Positions 18,966 to 26,960 of a DNA stretch of 64,000 nt are shown here, in pieces. The notes beneath the pieces were generated by a model. The model had not been told where the DNA came from. It made no database searches and saw only the letters and a list, made by a program, of their open reading frames with translations. The DNA comes from Pseudoalteromonas piscicida. Its GTDB lineage: Bacteria; Pseudomonadota; Gammaproteobacteria; Enterobacterales; Alteromonadaceae. The DNA lies in assembly GCF_002744175.1 (NCBI RefSeq), contig NZ_NKHF01000098.1, forward strand, positions 1 to 64,000, written 5' to 3'. How positions within the stretch are numbered: position 1 is the first letter of the stretch; each line of letters begins with the position of its first letter. Position numbers and translations under genes: made by a program.

Positions 18966-19060
18966 TTAAAAAACAGAACGTACCAATCAAAACAATCCAT
19001 TTTACCAAACATTAAATTCCCTCTACTCTCATATTACTAACCAGTATCGTGAGAAGTATG

Positions 19061-19468
19061 ATGAGTAAACTCTATGTTCGTGACATCATGTCACCAGATT
19101 TTCCAGTATTAAAAGCCGAGACAGAACTAACCGACGCCATTGCTTTATTACAAAAGCATCATTTGATTGGTGCGCCGGTTATCGATGCACAGCGTCATCT
19201 TGTTGGTTTTATTTCAGAACAACAACTGCTCAAGCCTTTGCTTAATTCCAGCTATTTTTGTGATGGTAAAGTACAAGTAGGAGAATTACTAGCAACGCCT
19301 GTACTGAGCGTTGAAGCCGCAACAACCGTTGTCGACCTTGCACAACGTATGCAACAAAATAGCCCTAAGGTTTATCCTGTGCTTAACGACGACAAAGTCA
19401 TAGGTATTGTTACACGCAGTCAAGTAGTGGCGGCACTCAAAGAAAGTTATCTGAGCTGTGCGGGGTGA
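19061..19468 (+). CDS. Small protein made of two CBS domains
   Basis: This protein of about 135 residues consists of a tandem CBS pair (Bateman module): first copy from VRDIMSPDFPVL, second from VGELLATPVLSVEA to the C-terminus. CBS pairs bind adenine nucleotides and act as energy or ligand sensors, usually attached to or partnering an effector. Here there is no effector domain. I chose the ATG at 19061, seven bases after GAG of GAGAAG; ATG 19058 and GTG 19049 are alternatives. It is convergent with adenosine deaminase 20 bases away, but no functional link can be claimed. Confidence 0.8.
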   Translation: MSKLYVRDIMSPDFPVLKAETELTDAIALLQKHHLIGAPVIDAQRHLVGFISEQQLLKPLLNSSYFCDGKVQVGELLATPVLSVEAATTVVDLAQRMQQNSPKVYPVLNDDKVIGIVTRSQVVAALKESYLSCAG

Positions 19469-19488
19469 TCCCACACAGCATTCTCAGC

Positions 19489-20484
19489 TTACGCTTTCTT
19501 TGCAAGCAATGCTTTTTTGTCCGCATCGCTTAAGAAAGCAATCTCAACAGCATTGCGCTGCGCTTTGTGGATGTCGCTCAACTCTAAGCCTGCCGCAGCG
19601 GCTGCATGGCTATACTCGTTATTCAACTCAATGCCTTGCACAGCGGGATCGTCAGTATTGATTGTTGCCAATACGCCATGATCTAAAAATGCTTTTAATG
19701 GATGCGTCGTTAAGCTCTCAACCGTGCTTGTTTGGATGTTACTGGTTAAGCAAGACTCGATCCCGATACGATTATCTCGTAAATAGTCCATCAGTACAGG
19801 GTCATGGATTGCTTTCACACCGTGACCAATACGGGTCGCGCCAAGTTCCTGAATAGCCTGCCAAATGCTTACCGCGCCTTCAGCTTCGCCAGCGTGTACC
19901 GTCACGCCAAGGTAAGCATCGCGAACCTGCTTATAATGTTCAATAAACAGCTCTCCTGGGAAGCCTAGCTCATCCCCCGCAAGATCAATCGCAACCAACT
20001 GCTCTTTAAAAGCAAGTAACGCGTCTAGTTCATATTGGCATTTCTCAGCACCAAATGTGCGTGACATGATACCGATCAGGTTCACCTTGATATCTTGACC
20101 TTTGACTGCACTTTGGACACCATCTACGACAGCTTCTACAACCCCTTGTGGGTGCAGGTTGTGGGTTTTAGCCATATAGTAAGGACTAAATCTTAGTTCA
20201 GTATAGTCAATGCCTTGAGCAACGGCATCCGCGACATTTTCGACAGCAATACGACGACAAGCATCGTAATCACCCAGCACCTTTACACCCCAGTCTAACT
20301 TTGCGAGGAACGCCATCAAATTTGGCGCATTGTCTAGCACTTGTACATGAGGACGTAGACCTTCGATATCTGTAGCTGGTAAGTCCATATTAAACTGCTG
20401 GCCAAGTTCTAAAATCGTAGTAGCACGAACGTTACCATCTAGGTGGCGATGTAAATCTAATAGTGGAAGTGTGTTATTGATCAT
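19489..20484 (-). CDS. add: Adenosine deaminase
   Basis: This 331-residue protein has the zinc and catalytic motifs of adenosine deaminases: DLHRHLDG near residues 10-17 (two His ligands), VTVHAGEA near 194-201 (His and catalytic Glu), the conserved GHG near 220, and the metal-binding Asp within TINTDDPAV near 275-283. It converts adenosine and deoxyadenosine to inosine and deoxyinosine in purine salvage. The length agrees with E. coli Add (333). A repeat copy lies upstream of its start. Confidence 0.93.
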   Translation of the reverse strand: MINNTLPLLDLHRHLDGNVRATTILELGQQFNMDLPATDIEGLRPHVQVLDNAPNLMAFLAKLDWGVKVLGDYDACRRIAVENVADAVAQGIDYTELRFSPYYMAKTHNLHPQGVVEAVVDGVQSAVKGQDIKVNLIGIMSRTFGAEKCQYELDALLAFKEQLVAIDLAGDELGFPGELFIEHYKQVRDAYLGVTVHAGEAEGAVSIWQAIQELGATRIGHGVKAIHDPVLMDYLRDNRIGIESCLTSNIQTSTVESLTTHPLKAFLDHGVLATINTDDPAVQGIELNNEYSHAAAAAGLELSDIHKAQRNAVEIAFLSDADKKALLAKKA

Positions 20485-20567
20485 AAGAGACTCGATTTGC
20501 AGTTAAAATTTTTGGGATCATACGCACCTAAGCAGAGATAGCAAGGACATATGTCTGAGACCAATTT

Positions 20568-20660
20568 GCTTAATTTACCCAAGCTTCGGATAACTAGGGC
20601 TTTTCTGGCAGTCAATATTAGCGCTAACTGCGTTGAATTTACTCCTTCAAATTGATTGGA
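20568..20660 (+). repeat. Intergenic repeat, copy 2
   Basis: It contains AAGCTTCGGATAACTAGGG and GCTAACTGCGTTGAATTTA and aligns over about 70 bases with the minus-strand copy at 13644-13726, with the tail diverging. It lies in the gap between add and the hemY terminator. Confidence 0.6.
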
Positions 20661-20727
20661 GACTGAATTCAATTGGTATAAGTAGTAAGACAAATTAGTA
20701 TGAGCTCAGTATAGCTAACTTTAATGC

Positions 20728-20761
20728 AAAAAAGCCTGTGCATTGCTGCACAGGCTTTTTT
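20728..20761. terminator. Strong bidirectional terminator, end of the hem operon
   Basis: GCCTGTGCA (20734-20742) pairs with TGCACAGGC (20747-20755) around a 4-base loop, flanked by six A on the left and six T on the right. It therefore works for transcripts from either side. It begins immediately after the hemY stop codon on the minus strand. Confidence 0.9.
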
Positions 20762-20762
20762 G

Positions 20763-21866
20763 TTACGATTTTGCGATTAAGTACGCTTTCTCATAAGTAT
20801 GCATTTTTTCGTAGGCTAGTTGAGCTTGTTTACTCCACCTTGCTTCCCAAGGATGCGCGCTTAAAGAGTCAAAAATCTTCGCTGCAAGCTCATAGTCACC
20901 TTCTGCATTGCATAAACACGCCAAGGCAAACAGGAGTTCTTTATCGTCTGGGTGTTTTTTCAGTTGCTGCTGTAATGCCAACTTGAGCTCATTGCTACTT
21001 TGTGTGCTGTATTGCAGATAATCAGCCAACTGATGATACTGGCCTTGCTTAAGTAACTTTTTCATCTCACTAGTCACTTCTTCGATCCGACCTTGCTGCA
21101 ACTTCACTTTATTTAACGCAGGAATTGCGTGTGCTTTTACTGCTTTTGGCAACATATTGAATAACACATCGGCTTGTGCCGCTGCATCGACAAAAATACG
21201 TTCAAATATACTCTGCCATTGTGTATCACTCCAATTGAGCTTTTTATACCACTTGGCAATTTGCGCTACCGCAAGCTCGGCCTGTTTAGCCTGCACGCAA
21301 GCCAGAATATAACCGCTAAGTACGGCTGAAGTAGGTTTAGTACCTGTCATTTTATTGTCTAGCAAGGCAAGTGCTTGCTCGCTGTTATTGGCCTCTAGCC
21401 ATAGACTAGCCAATTGACCTTGGTTGTCCTGTGATATCGCTTCGAGTTCAGTATTAGCTTTCACTACATCCCCCTGCTTTAACGCAGCTTTTGCAGCGAT
21501 GGCACGCACATAATCCTGACGCGCTTCTGGTTGCGGTACCTTGCTCAGTAGCGTGGCGGCCTGCTCTACTTCACCATTAATGAATAGCCACAAGCCCTCG
21601 TTCCAAGCTTGCTGTGCTTTCAAGCGGCGCTTTCTTGAAAAGTGCCCTTTTGTATTTACCACTCGATGCCATAACCAGCGTGTAACTTTACCTAGCAAAA
21701 CTAACGCCGTGATCACCAGTAAAAATAAAATACTAAATGACACTATGGAACCTTCAATCGTAGTTTGATTAAAGGAGATCAGCACATAGCCTCTTTCATC
21801 GATCAGCAAATGGCTTGCAGCTAATGCAATGAAGATTAATATGAAGGTGACGATTTTTGCCATCAT
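20763..21866 (-). CDS. hemY: HemY-type membrane protein with TPR repeats
   Basis: This protein of about 367 residues starts with two transmembrane segments (roughly residues 5-22 and 40-62), followed by a TPR-rich C-terminal region (about 120-360). This is the architecture of gammaproteobacterial HemY, a membrane protein of unclear role encoded with hemC, hemD and hemX. It should not be confused with the Bacillus protoporphyrinogen oxidase also called HemY. The start ATG overlaps the hemD/X stop (ATGA), with AAGGGG upstream, so the two genes are translationally coupled. Last gene of the operon. Confidence 0.88.
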   Translation of the reverse strand: MMAKIVTFILIFIALAASHLLIDERGYVLISFNQTTIEGSIVSFSILFLLVITALVLLGKVTRWLWHRVVNTKGHFSRKRRLKAQQAWNEGLWLFINGEVEQAATLLSKVPQPEARQDYVRAIAAKAALKQGDVVKANTELEAISQDNQGQLASLWLEANNSEQALALLDNKMTGTKPTSAVLSGYILACVQAKQAELAVAQIAKWYKKLNWSDTQWQSIFERIFVDAAAQADVLFNMLPKAVKAHAIPALNKVKLQQGRIEEVTSEMKKLLKQGQYHQLADYLQYSTQSSNELKLALQQQLKKHPDDKELLFALACLCNAEGDYELAAKIFDSLSAHPWEARWSKQAQLAYEKMHTYEKAYLIAKS

Positions 21867-23680
21867 TGTAGCCACCCCTTCACAGCCGCAGGCGTGGCAA
21901 GCTCGATCGCATCTTGGCGTTGTACTTCACTACGGCTCAGCTTGCTTAAAGCCTGCTGCATTGCAATAACAGGCGCTTGTTGCGTATCAAAGTAGCGCTT
22001 CAGTGTGTCTGCCGCGCTATCTAGTGCACTGAAATAAATACTAGCCTGCTGATCTACCAGTGCGGTTTGCGCTTGTGTTAAATAAGCTCGTAGTTGCGCT
22101 CGGATCAACATTTGCTCGTTTTTATCCAGAAGTGGGTCTATCACCACTTCGTCATGATGACGAACAGTAATAAAATCATTAACCAAGCCTTGCCACGAGC
22201 GCTTCAGGTTGGCTTTCCAATCATCAACCTCTGGTGATAACGAAGCATCGTCATTTTTGCTCGCTTTTGGGATCTGCTTGGTTTTAATAGTCAGCGTATC
22301 AACTTGAGATAATAAACCGTGGATCTCAAAGTATAATGACTCGGTTTGTGGCTTTGGCATTGCTTGCAGTGCTGCAATGTCTGTTGCAATTGCTTGTCTG
22401 ACAACCGTCGTGTTTGGTTGCGGCTCTAGCGTTTCTAGTAAGCGCTGCAAAATCGCCACAGCACCTTGGTAGTCTTGTTCTGCCGTCACTTTAAATGCAG
22501 CTAAACGCTGTAAATATAGCGCTTCTGAAGCCACGGCCCCACTCACCTGCTGCTGTGCCTTCGCAAGCGTTTGCATCAGCTGTGTTTCTACCTGCTGTTG
22601 CTGCTCCGCCAATTGTCTTGCAACATTATCTTGCAGCGAATCTAATATTTTTTCGACCCGCTGGAGCTGTGACTTAGTGCTGCTCAATTGGGTGTTTAGT
22701 AGCTGGTTTTCAGCATTCACTGCCTGATTGGCCAACAATGTCTGTTGCAACTGTTGCTGTTGTTGTAAATAGACATAACCCGCACCAGCACCGCTGCCTA
22801 ATGCAACCAACAGCGCTAAAAGTGCTACTTTACTGATCCCGACCTTATGCTGATGTGCTGCCGAGGGAGGTTGCGCCGCTGGTGTCGATTGCTGCGCTGT
22901 CGTATTCTTTGTTTGCGATTCAGACTGAGTCATTTTGCGCCCTTGCTGTTTGGTATAGTCGATGATACTCCCTGCGATGGCTCGGTTATCGGGGCCATGA
23001 CATACCACAATTTGAGACTGTTCAATGTGATAAGATTGCTGTAAGTGCTCAGCAATACGTTGGCTCACAACAAAGAAAATGCGCTGGGCCAACCACGCTT
23101 TGTGGGCTGACGACTGGGTATTAAAAATAGCGTCCGCCGCACTATTACTCGTTATGACTATACCCTCAATCTGCTGGCTTCGCCAGTGGTCTAACCAGCT
23201 ATCAGACTGTGTTTTAACCGCTGTTCGCTCATAAACCACTAAACTATCTAAAATAGCTCCGCGTGTTTTTAAGGTATGTGCAATAACTGGACGGCCGCCT
23301 TTTCCTTTTACTAAGAGCACCCTTTTGCCATCTACAGCGTCTAGCTCAGGTAGTGCAAGCAGCCCTTCAGAGTCAGCTTGCTTGGGATATTTCGCTGTGC
23401 GATTTAAAGTTTGTCTGATAGCTTCTGCGGTCCCTTCACCAACGGCGAAAGTGTTACAGTGGCTCGCTAGCGGTGCCGACAGTTGGTGAAAGTATCGCAC
23501 CGCATCGGGTGAAACAAATATGGCTAACTCAGCTTCGCTAATCATGGCCTTTGCGGTATCGCTGACCGCAATTTCATTTAACTGTAGTACTGGGCAAATT
23601 ATCGAACTAATCTGTTGCTGCGTCAGTAACTCAGATAATGGTTCAGACTTTCCAACGGGTCGAGTTAGCACAATGTTCAT
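21863..23680 (-). CDS. hemDX: Fused uroporphyrinogen-III synthase HemD and membrane protein HemX
   Basis: One 605-residue reading frame joins two proteins that are separate in E. coli. Residues 1 to about 245 are uroporphyrinogen-III synthase (TRPVGKSEPLSELL start, VVYERTAV and ITSNSAADAIF segments), which cyclises hydroxymethylbilane to uroporphyrinogen III. Residues from about 250 are HemX: a cytoplasmic Gln/Thr-rich stretch, one transmembrane helix (VALLALLVALGSGAGAGYVYL) and a periplasmic coiled-coil region. HemX of this type is often misnamed a methyltransferase but lacks that fold. An in-frame ATG at 22933 (residue 250) is preceded by AAGGG at 7 bases, so free HemX could also be made. 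Start directly follows the hemC stop. Confidence 0.9.
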   Translation of the reverse strand: MNIVLTRPVGKSEPLSELLTQQQISSIICPVLQLNEIAVSDTAKAMISEAELAIFVSPDAVRYFHQLSAPLASHCNTFAVGEGTAEAIRQTLNRTAKYPKQADSEGLLALPELDAVDGKRVLLVKGKGGRPVIAHTLKTRGAILDSLVVYERTAVKTQSDSWLDHWRSQQIEGIVITSNSAADAIFNTQSSAHKAWLAQRIFFVVSQRIAEHLQQSYHIEQSQIVVCHGPDNRAIAGSIIDYTKQQGRKMTQSESQTKNTTAQQSTPAAQPPSAAHQHKVGISKVALLALLVALGSGAGAGYVYLQQQQQLQQTLLANQAVNAENQLLNTQLSSTKSQLQRVEKILDSLQDNVARQLAEQQQQVETQLMQTLAKAQQQVSGAVASEALYLQRLAAFKVTAEQDYQGAVAILQRLLETLEPQPNTTVVRQAIATDIAALQAMPKPQTESLYFEIHGLLSQVDTLTIKTKQIPKASKNDDASLSPEVDDWKANLKRSWQGLVNDFITVRHHDEVVIDPLLDKNEQMLIRAQLRAYLTQAQTALVDQQASIYFSALDSAADTLKRYFDTQQAPVIAMQQALSKLSRSEVQRQDAIELATPAAVKGWLQ

Positions 23681-24619
23681 TTAAGCGTCCTTATAAACCT
23701 CTGCAAGAATTTTATCTGCGCCTTGTGCCAGCAATGACTCAGCCAGTTGTATGCCAAGCTGCTCGGCTTCAGCGACAGTGCCTGTGCACTCGCCACGTAA
23801 TATCTCACTGCCGTCAACCGCGCCTACAAGCCCTCTTAGGTGCACTTGATCGCCAGACACTTCTGCATAAGCGCCAATAGGCACCTGGCATCCACCCTCT
23901 AAGCGGCGATTCATTGCTCGCTCAGCAAGCACTCGGATCCGTGTATCGGTATGTTCAAGTGGTGCTAAAAACGCTTTTGTTTGCGCATCATCGCTACGAC
24001 ACTCAATACCAACCGCACCTTGCCCGTTAGCTGGTAGTGAATCTTCAGGTTCGATAAAGCTGGCGATTCGCTCAGCCATTTCCAAACGGATCAGGCCTGC
24101 AGCTGCTAAAATAATGGCATCAAACTCACCGGCATCTAACTTGGCTAAACGTGTATTTACATTGCCACGTAGGTCCTTAATAACCAGATCCGGTCTTGCT
24201 GCGCGAATTTGGCATTGACGGCGAAGACTGGACGTTCCAACAATTGCGCCTTCAGGTAATTCTGCTAGCGATTTGTAAGTATTGGAAACAAATGCATCTC
24301 TTGGATCTTCACGCTCACAAATAGTATGAAGCTCTAGCCCTTCAGGAAAATCAACAGGTACGTCTTTCATTGAATGCACAGCAATATCTGCCCGCCCCTC
24401 TAACATAGCCTGCTCAAGTTCTTTTACGAATAATCCTTTGCCACCTATTTTCGCCAATGGGGTGTCTAAGATTTTATCGCCTTTGGTCGACATAGGGACC
24501 AGCTCGACCTTTAAGTTCGCATGGTGCTTTTCAAGCTCAGCTTTCACAAACTCGGCTTGCCATAGCGCCAGTGCACTTTTACGAGTTGCGATACGTAATA
24601 CGGAAACTTGTTCTGTCAT
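23681..24619 (-). CDS. hemC: Porphobilinogen deaminase (hydroxymethylbilane synthase)
   Basis: This 312-residue protein matches HemC throughout: RIATRKSALALWQ near the start, the VHSMKDVP motif, the GTSSLRRQ segment, the catalytic Asp region LRGNVNTRL and the dipyrromethane cofactor Cys in RLEGGCQVPIG. It polymerises four porphobilinogen molecules to hydroxymethylbilane for heme synthesis. First gene of the hemC-hemDX-hemY operon; its TAA stop directly abuts the ATG of hemDX. Confidence 0.97.
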   Translation of the reverse strand: MTEQVSVLRIATRKSALALWQAEFVKAELEKHHANLKVELVPMSTKGDKILDTPLAKIGGKGLFVKELEQAMLEGRADIAVHSMKDVPVDFPEGLELHTICEREDPRDAFVSNTYKSLAELPEGAIVGTSSLRRQCQIRAARPDLVIKDLRGNVNTRLAKLDAGEFDAIILAAAGLIRLEMAERIASFIEPEDSLPANGQGAVGIECRSDDAQTKAFLAPLEHTDTRIRVLAERAMNRRLEGGCQVPIGAYAEVSGDQVHLRGLVGAVDGSEILRGECTGTVAEAEQLGIQLAESLLAQGADKILAEVYKDA

Positions 24620-24722
24620 GATTTACCTTTTGCTTCACTACAGCAGCCAATCTGCCACTGTAAGGTTTTTATATTGGTACAATGGCGGCCTACAGCCGCT
24701 TTTATGATGCCTGTGATTACTC

Positions 24723-25607
24723 TTATTGTTGCCTGTTGTCGACGATACGAAAGGTTTTCTGGGCCAACAACTGACCCGTTCCGGTCACCACTTCTACTCG
24801 CCAATCACCGGTTTGACTCGGCATAATATTCTTGCTCGAATAAGTGCGATAGCGAGTAGCATGGATCGGCAATTCAACCTCAGCCATTAACTCGTCTTGA
24901 TGAAACCATAAGTGCGAAATGACTTGCCCTTTTAGTGCATGAACTTCGGTGAAAAAATATAGCTTGTCATCAATTTGTGTCGTCGAAATAATATCTTTTA
25001 GGACGTTTGTCGGTTCGCGATTTTCAACCATGTGCGTCAACACTGCTCGGCTAATAAACTGAGTGTCAATCTTTGCCCCTAGTGCCACACTTGCAATCTG
25101 TGCATCAGCATTGAACTGCTTCTTGGTTTCTGTTTCTGTTTCTGTTTCTGTTTCTGTTTCTGTTTCTGTTTCTGTTTCTGTTTCTGTTTCTGTTTCTTCA
25201 GTAGTTTGTTGTGAGCTATCTAGCTCGGCAACATCCGCCACTTCAATGGCAGCTGTGGCAAGAGAAGCCGACGCTAGTGTCACCGCTGGTGCTTCAATAG
25301 AATTTTCAGGCTCTAGTACAGCGGTGCTTGGTTGCTCACTTTGCGCAGCTCGAGATTCTGGTTCAAACTCCGCAATCTGCTCTGTAATGTTGGCTTCTTC
25401 AGCCTGAGTATTGGGATACAGAGCAACTTGAGTGTTATCTTCATCTGCATTGACGCTATCTACCACGCCATAAATCCCCGCGGTCGCAATGCCAGCAAAC
25501 GCTGCCGTTGCCATAAAAATGCGTTTCCAGTGCCATTGGTAGGTCACCGCTGTAGGCGCTGAAGGTTGCTTACTCACCGACGTTTTTATGACAATTTTTT
25601 GTGACAT
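24723..25607 (-). CDS. DUF2914-domain membrane protein with a Thr-Glu repeat linker
   Basis: This 294-residue protein has one transmembrane helix (about residues 28-50, IFMATAAFAGIATAGIYGVV), a low-complexity acidic spacer and a C-terminal DUF2914 domain (roughly residues 185-290, with KLYFFTEV, HLWFHQDEL and GDWRVEVVTGTGQ). The spacer includes about eleven tandem Thr-Glu pairs from a hexanucleotide DNA repeat (25127-25192). DUF2914 has no known function; the topology suggests the domain is periplasmic. It sits between hemC and a carboxylesterase gene, in the place where cyaA is found in E. coli and relatives. It is probably transcribed separately from hemC. Confidence 0.8.
   Translation of the reverse strand: MSQKIVIKTSVSKQPSAPTAVTYQWHWKRIFMATAAFAGIATAGIYGVVDSVNADEDNTQVALYPNTQAEEANITEQIAEFEPESRAAQSEQPSTAVLEPENSIEAPAVTLASASLATAAIEVADVAELDSSQQTTEETETETETETETETETETETETETKKQFNADAQIASVALGAKIDTQFISRAVLTHMVENREPTNVLKDIISTTQIDDKLYFFTEVHALKGQVISHLWFHQDELMAEVELPIHATRYRTYSSKNIMPSQTGDWRVEVVTGTGQLLAQKTFRIVDNRQQ
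25127..25192 (-). repeat. Hexanucleotide tandem repeat inside the DUF2914 gene
   Basis: Eleven perfect TTTCTG units on the plus strand (CAGAAA on the coding strand), encoding alternating Thr and Glu. The unit is a multiple of three, so copy-number change would alter spacer length without a frameshift. Confidence 0.95.
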
Positions 25608-25650
25608 TGCTTTGCTCCTGTATCTGTCACTAGTATTCTACCGCGCGTGA

Positions 25651-26307
25651 TTAGTCGCTCAGTCTCTCAATTAACCAAGTGCGAATGGCCTTGATCTCCT
25701 CAAGACATACCTGATGTTCCATTGGGTAATCTTGCCAGCTTACCTCATAACCATGTTGCTTTAACGTATTAAACGCTTGCTGTCCTGCAAACATTGGTAC
25801 AACAGGGTCTGCGCTGCCGTGAGCCATAAAAATATTCAACTCACTTTGTACCGCTTCTGTCGCGAGCTTTTCTGGCACACACATATAAGTGGATAGTGCC
25901 ATGACCCCTGCCAGTTTTACAGCTAAACGCGGTGCAAGATGAAGCGCGATCACCCCCCCTTGAGAAAACCCAGCAAGGATAATGCGATGGGCTGGGATCC
26001 CCTTGTCTAATTCAGCCTGAATAAGCACCTCGACCTGTGATGCAGAGTTTCTCACACCTTGCTCATCAGCTCTTTTATCCAGATCAAATGACTTGATATC
26101 GTACCAAGAGCGCATCACCATGCCACCATTAATGGTGACCGGCTGCTCAGGTGCGTGAGGGAAGATAAAATGTGCCCCCAGTTCGTCAGGTAGGTTTAGC
26201 TCTGGGGCAATTGGCAAAAAGCCATTACCTGAATCGCCCAAACCATGAAGCCAAATAATACTCGCTTTGTGCTGCGCTTTGGCAGGATAATCTACGAATT
26301 CCAACAT
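25651..26307 (-). CDS. Carboxylesterase / phospholipase family alpha/beta hydrolase
   Basis: I set the start at ATG 26307, giving 218 residues beginning MLEFVDYP. This ATG overlaps the cyaY stop by one base (TAATG). The nucleophile elbow GFSQGG, the Asp in HGSADPVVP and the His in MEHQV form the expected triad. An early WLHGLGDSG provides the oxyanion loop. Members (acyl-protein thioesterase or YpfH type) hydrolyse short-chain esters and thioesters in the cytoplasm. Coupling to cyaY suggests cotranscription; a functional link is not established. Confidence 0.85.
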   Translation of the reverse strand: MLEFVDYPAKAQHKASIIWLHGLGDSGNGFLPIAPELNLPDELGAHFIFPHAPEQPVTINGGMVMRSWYDIKSFDLDKRADEQGVRNSASQVEVLIQAELDKGIPAHRIILAGFSQGGVIALHLAPRLAVKLAGVMALSTYMCVPEKLATEAVQSELNIFMAHGSADPVVPMFAGQQAFNTLKQHGYEVSWQDYPMEHQVCLEEIKAIRTWLIERLSD

Positions 26308-26627
26308 TAATCGTGCTGCCACTCTATTGGTGTATTGGCTTGCTTTGATGCGGCATCGCTCATAAATTGCCAAAACTCAGCACCAGAGCGATTATCAATC
26401 CACTGCTCACCGCGTAACTCAAAATGATGACCATTAAACTTAGTTGCTACCCATACTTGATGTAAAGGCGCTTGCTTATTAATCACAATTTTACTCTTGT
26501 CTGGAAAAATAATTTCGAGAATGCCCGACGCTGACTCATAGTCTAAGTCAGCGTCACAATCATCAATTTGCTCTTCAATAGTCAACATTAGCGCATCGGC
26601 TAACTCATGATATTCACTTTCTGTCAT
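26307..26627 (-). CDS. cyaY: Frataxin-like iron-binding protein CyaY
   Basis: This 106-residue protein is the size of CyaY (E. coli 106). It shows the acidic first helix (EEQIDDCDADLDYES), the HQVWVATKFNGHHFE beta-strand region and the IDNRSGAEFW segment of bacterial frataxins. CyaY binds iron and modulates IscS-dependent iron-sulfur cluster assembly. It is divergent from lptM-lysA and coupled to the downstream esterase. The neighbourhood with hemC and dapF matches E. coli, apart from missing cyaA. Confidence 0.93.
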   Translation of the reverse strand: MTESEYHELADALMLTIEEQIDDCDADLDYESASGILEIIFPDKSKIVINKQAPLHQVWVATKFNGHHFELRGEQWIDNRSGAEFWQFMSDAASKQANTPIEWQHD

Positions 26628-26782
26628 TGTGATTTCCTCTTACTGACGCACTGCGGCATGATGCCTAAGCTTAGCTCGCTATTTTAGCTATTTGATGAAG
26701 ACGAAATTTCAATAGCGAAAAGCTGCTTTTTTTACCAATTCTGTTACTCTGCGATTATAAAGGCACTGACACGAATTATCTA

Positions 26783-26959
26783 ATGAAAGCGACACCTTAT
26801 AAATTTAGCGTAACGGCACTTGTTTTTACTACTTTAATCGGATTATCAGGCTGTGGTCAAAGTGGTCCGCTATATTTACCTGAGCAACAGGCCAAAAAAC
26901 AGAACCAACCGAAACCAGCACAACCTAAGGCGCCAGAAGCAGAACATCAGGAGCGTTAA
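26783..26959 (+). CDS. lptM: LptM (YifL-type) small lipoprotein
   Basis: A 58-codon gene easily missed because a longer reading frame overlaps it. The product has a signal peptide with the lipobox LSGC (Cys near residue 24), followed at once by GQSGPLYLP, the signature of the LptM/YifL family, and a short Lys/Gln/Pro-rich tail. LptM is an outer-membrane lipoprotein that helps oxidative maturation of the LPS translocon LptD in E. coli. It lies directly before lysA, whose ATG follows its stop by one base, as in many gammaproteobacteria where yifL precedes lysA or dapF. Confidence 0.88.
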   Translation: MKATPYKFSVTALVFTTLIGLSGCGQSGPLYLPEQQAKKQNQPKPAQPKAPEAEHQER

Positions 26960-26960
26960 C

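Noticed and set aside
25127..25192. CRISPR-like or direct repeat array
   Set aside because: The units are contiguous six-base repeats without spacers, so this is a microsatellite inside a gene.
25063..25407. Plus-strand frame with a Val-Ser repeat
   Set aside because: It is the antisense of the Thr-Glu repeat in the DUF2914 gene. The repeat makes an artificial open frame; no ribosome-binding site or domain supports it.
26853..26960. A longer N-terminus for LysA
   Set aside because: The extension overlaps lptM in another frame and is polar and unlike LysA proteins. ATG 26961 follows the lptM stop and has GGAG upstream.
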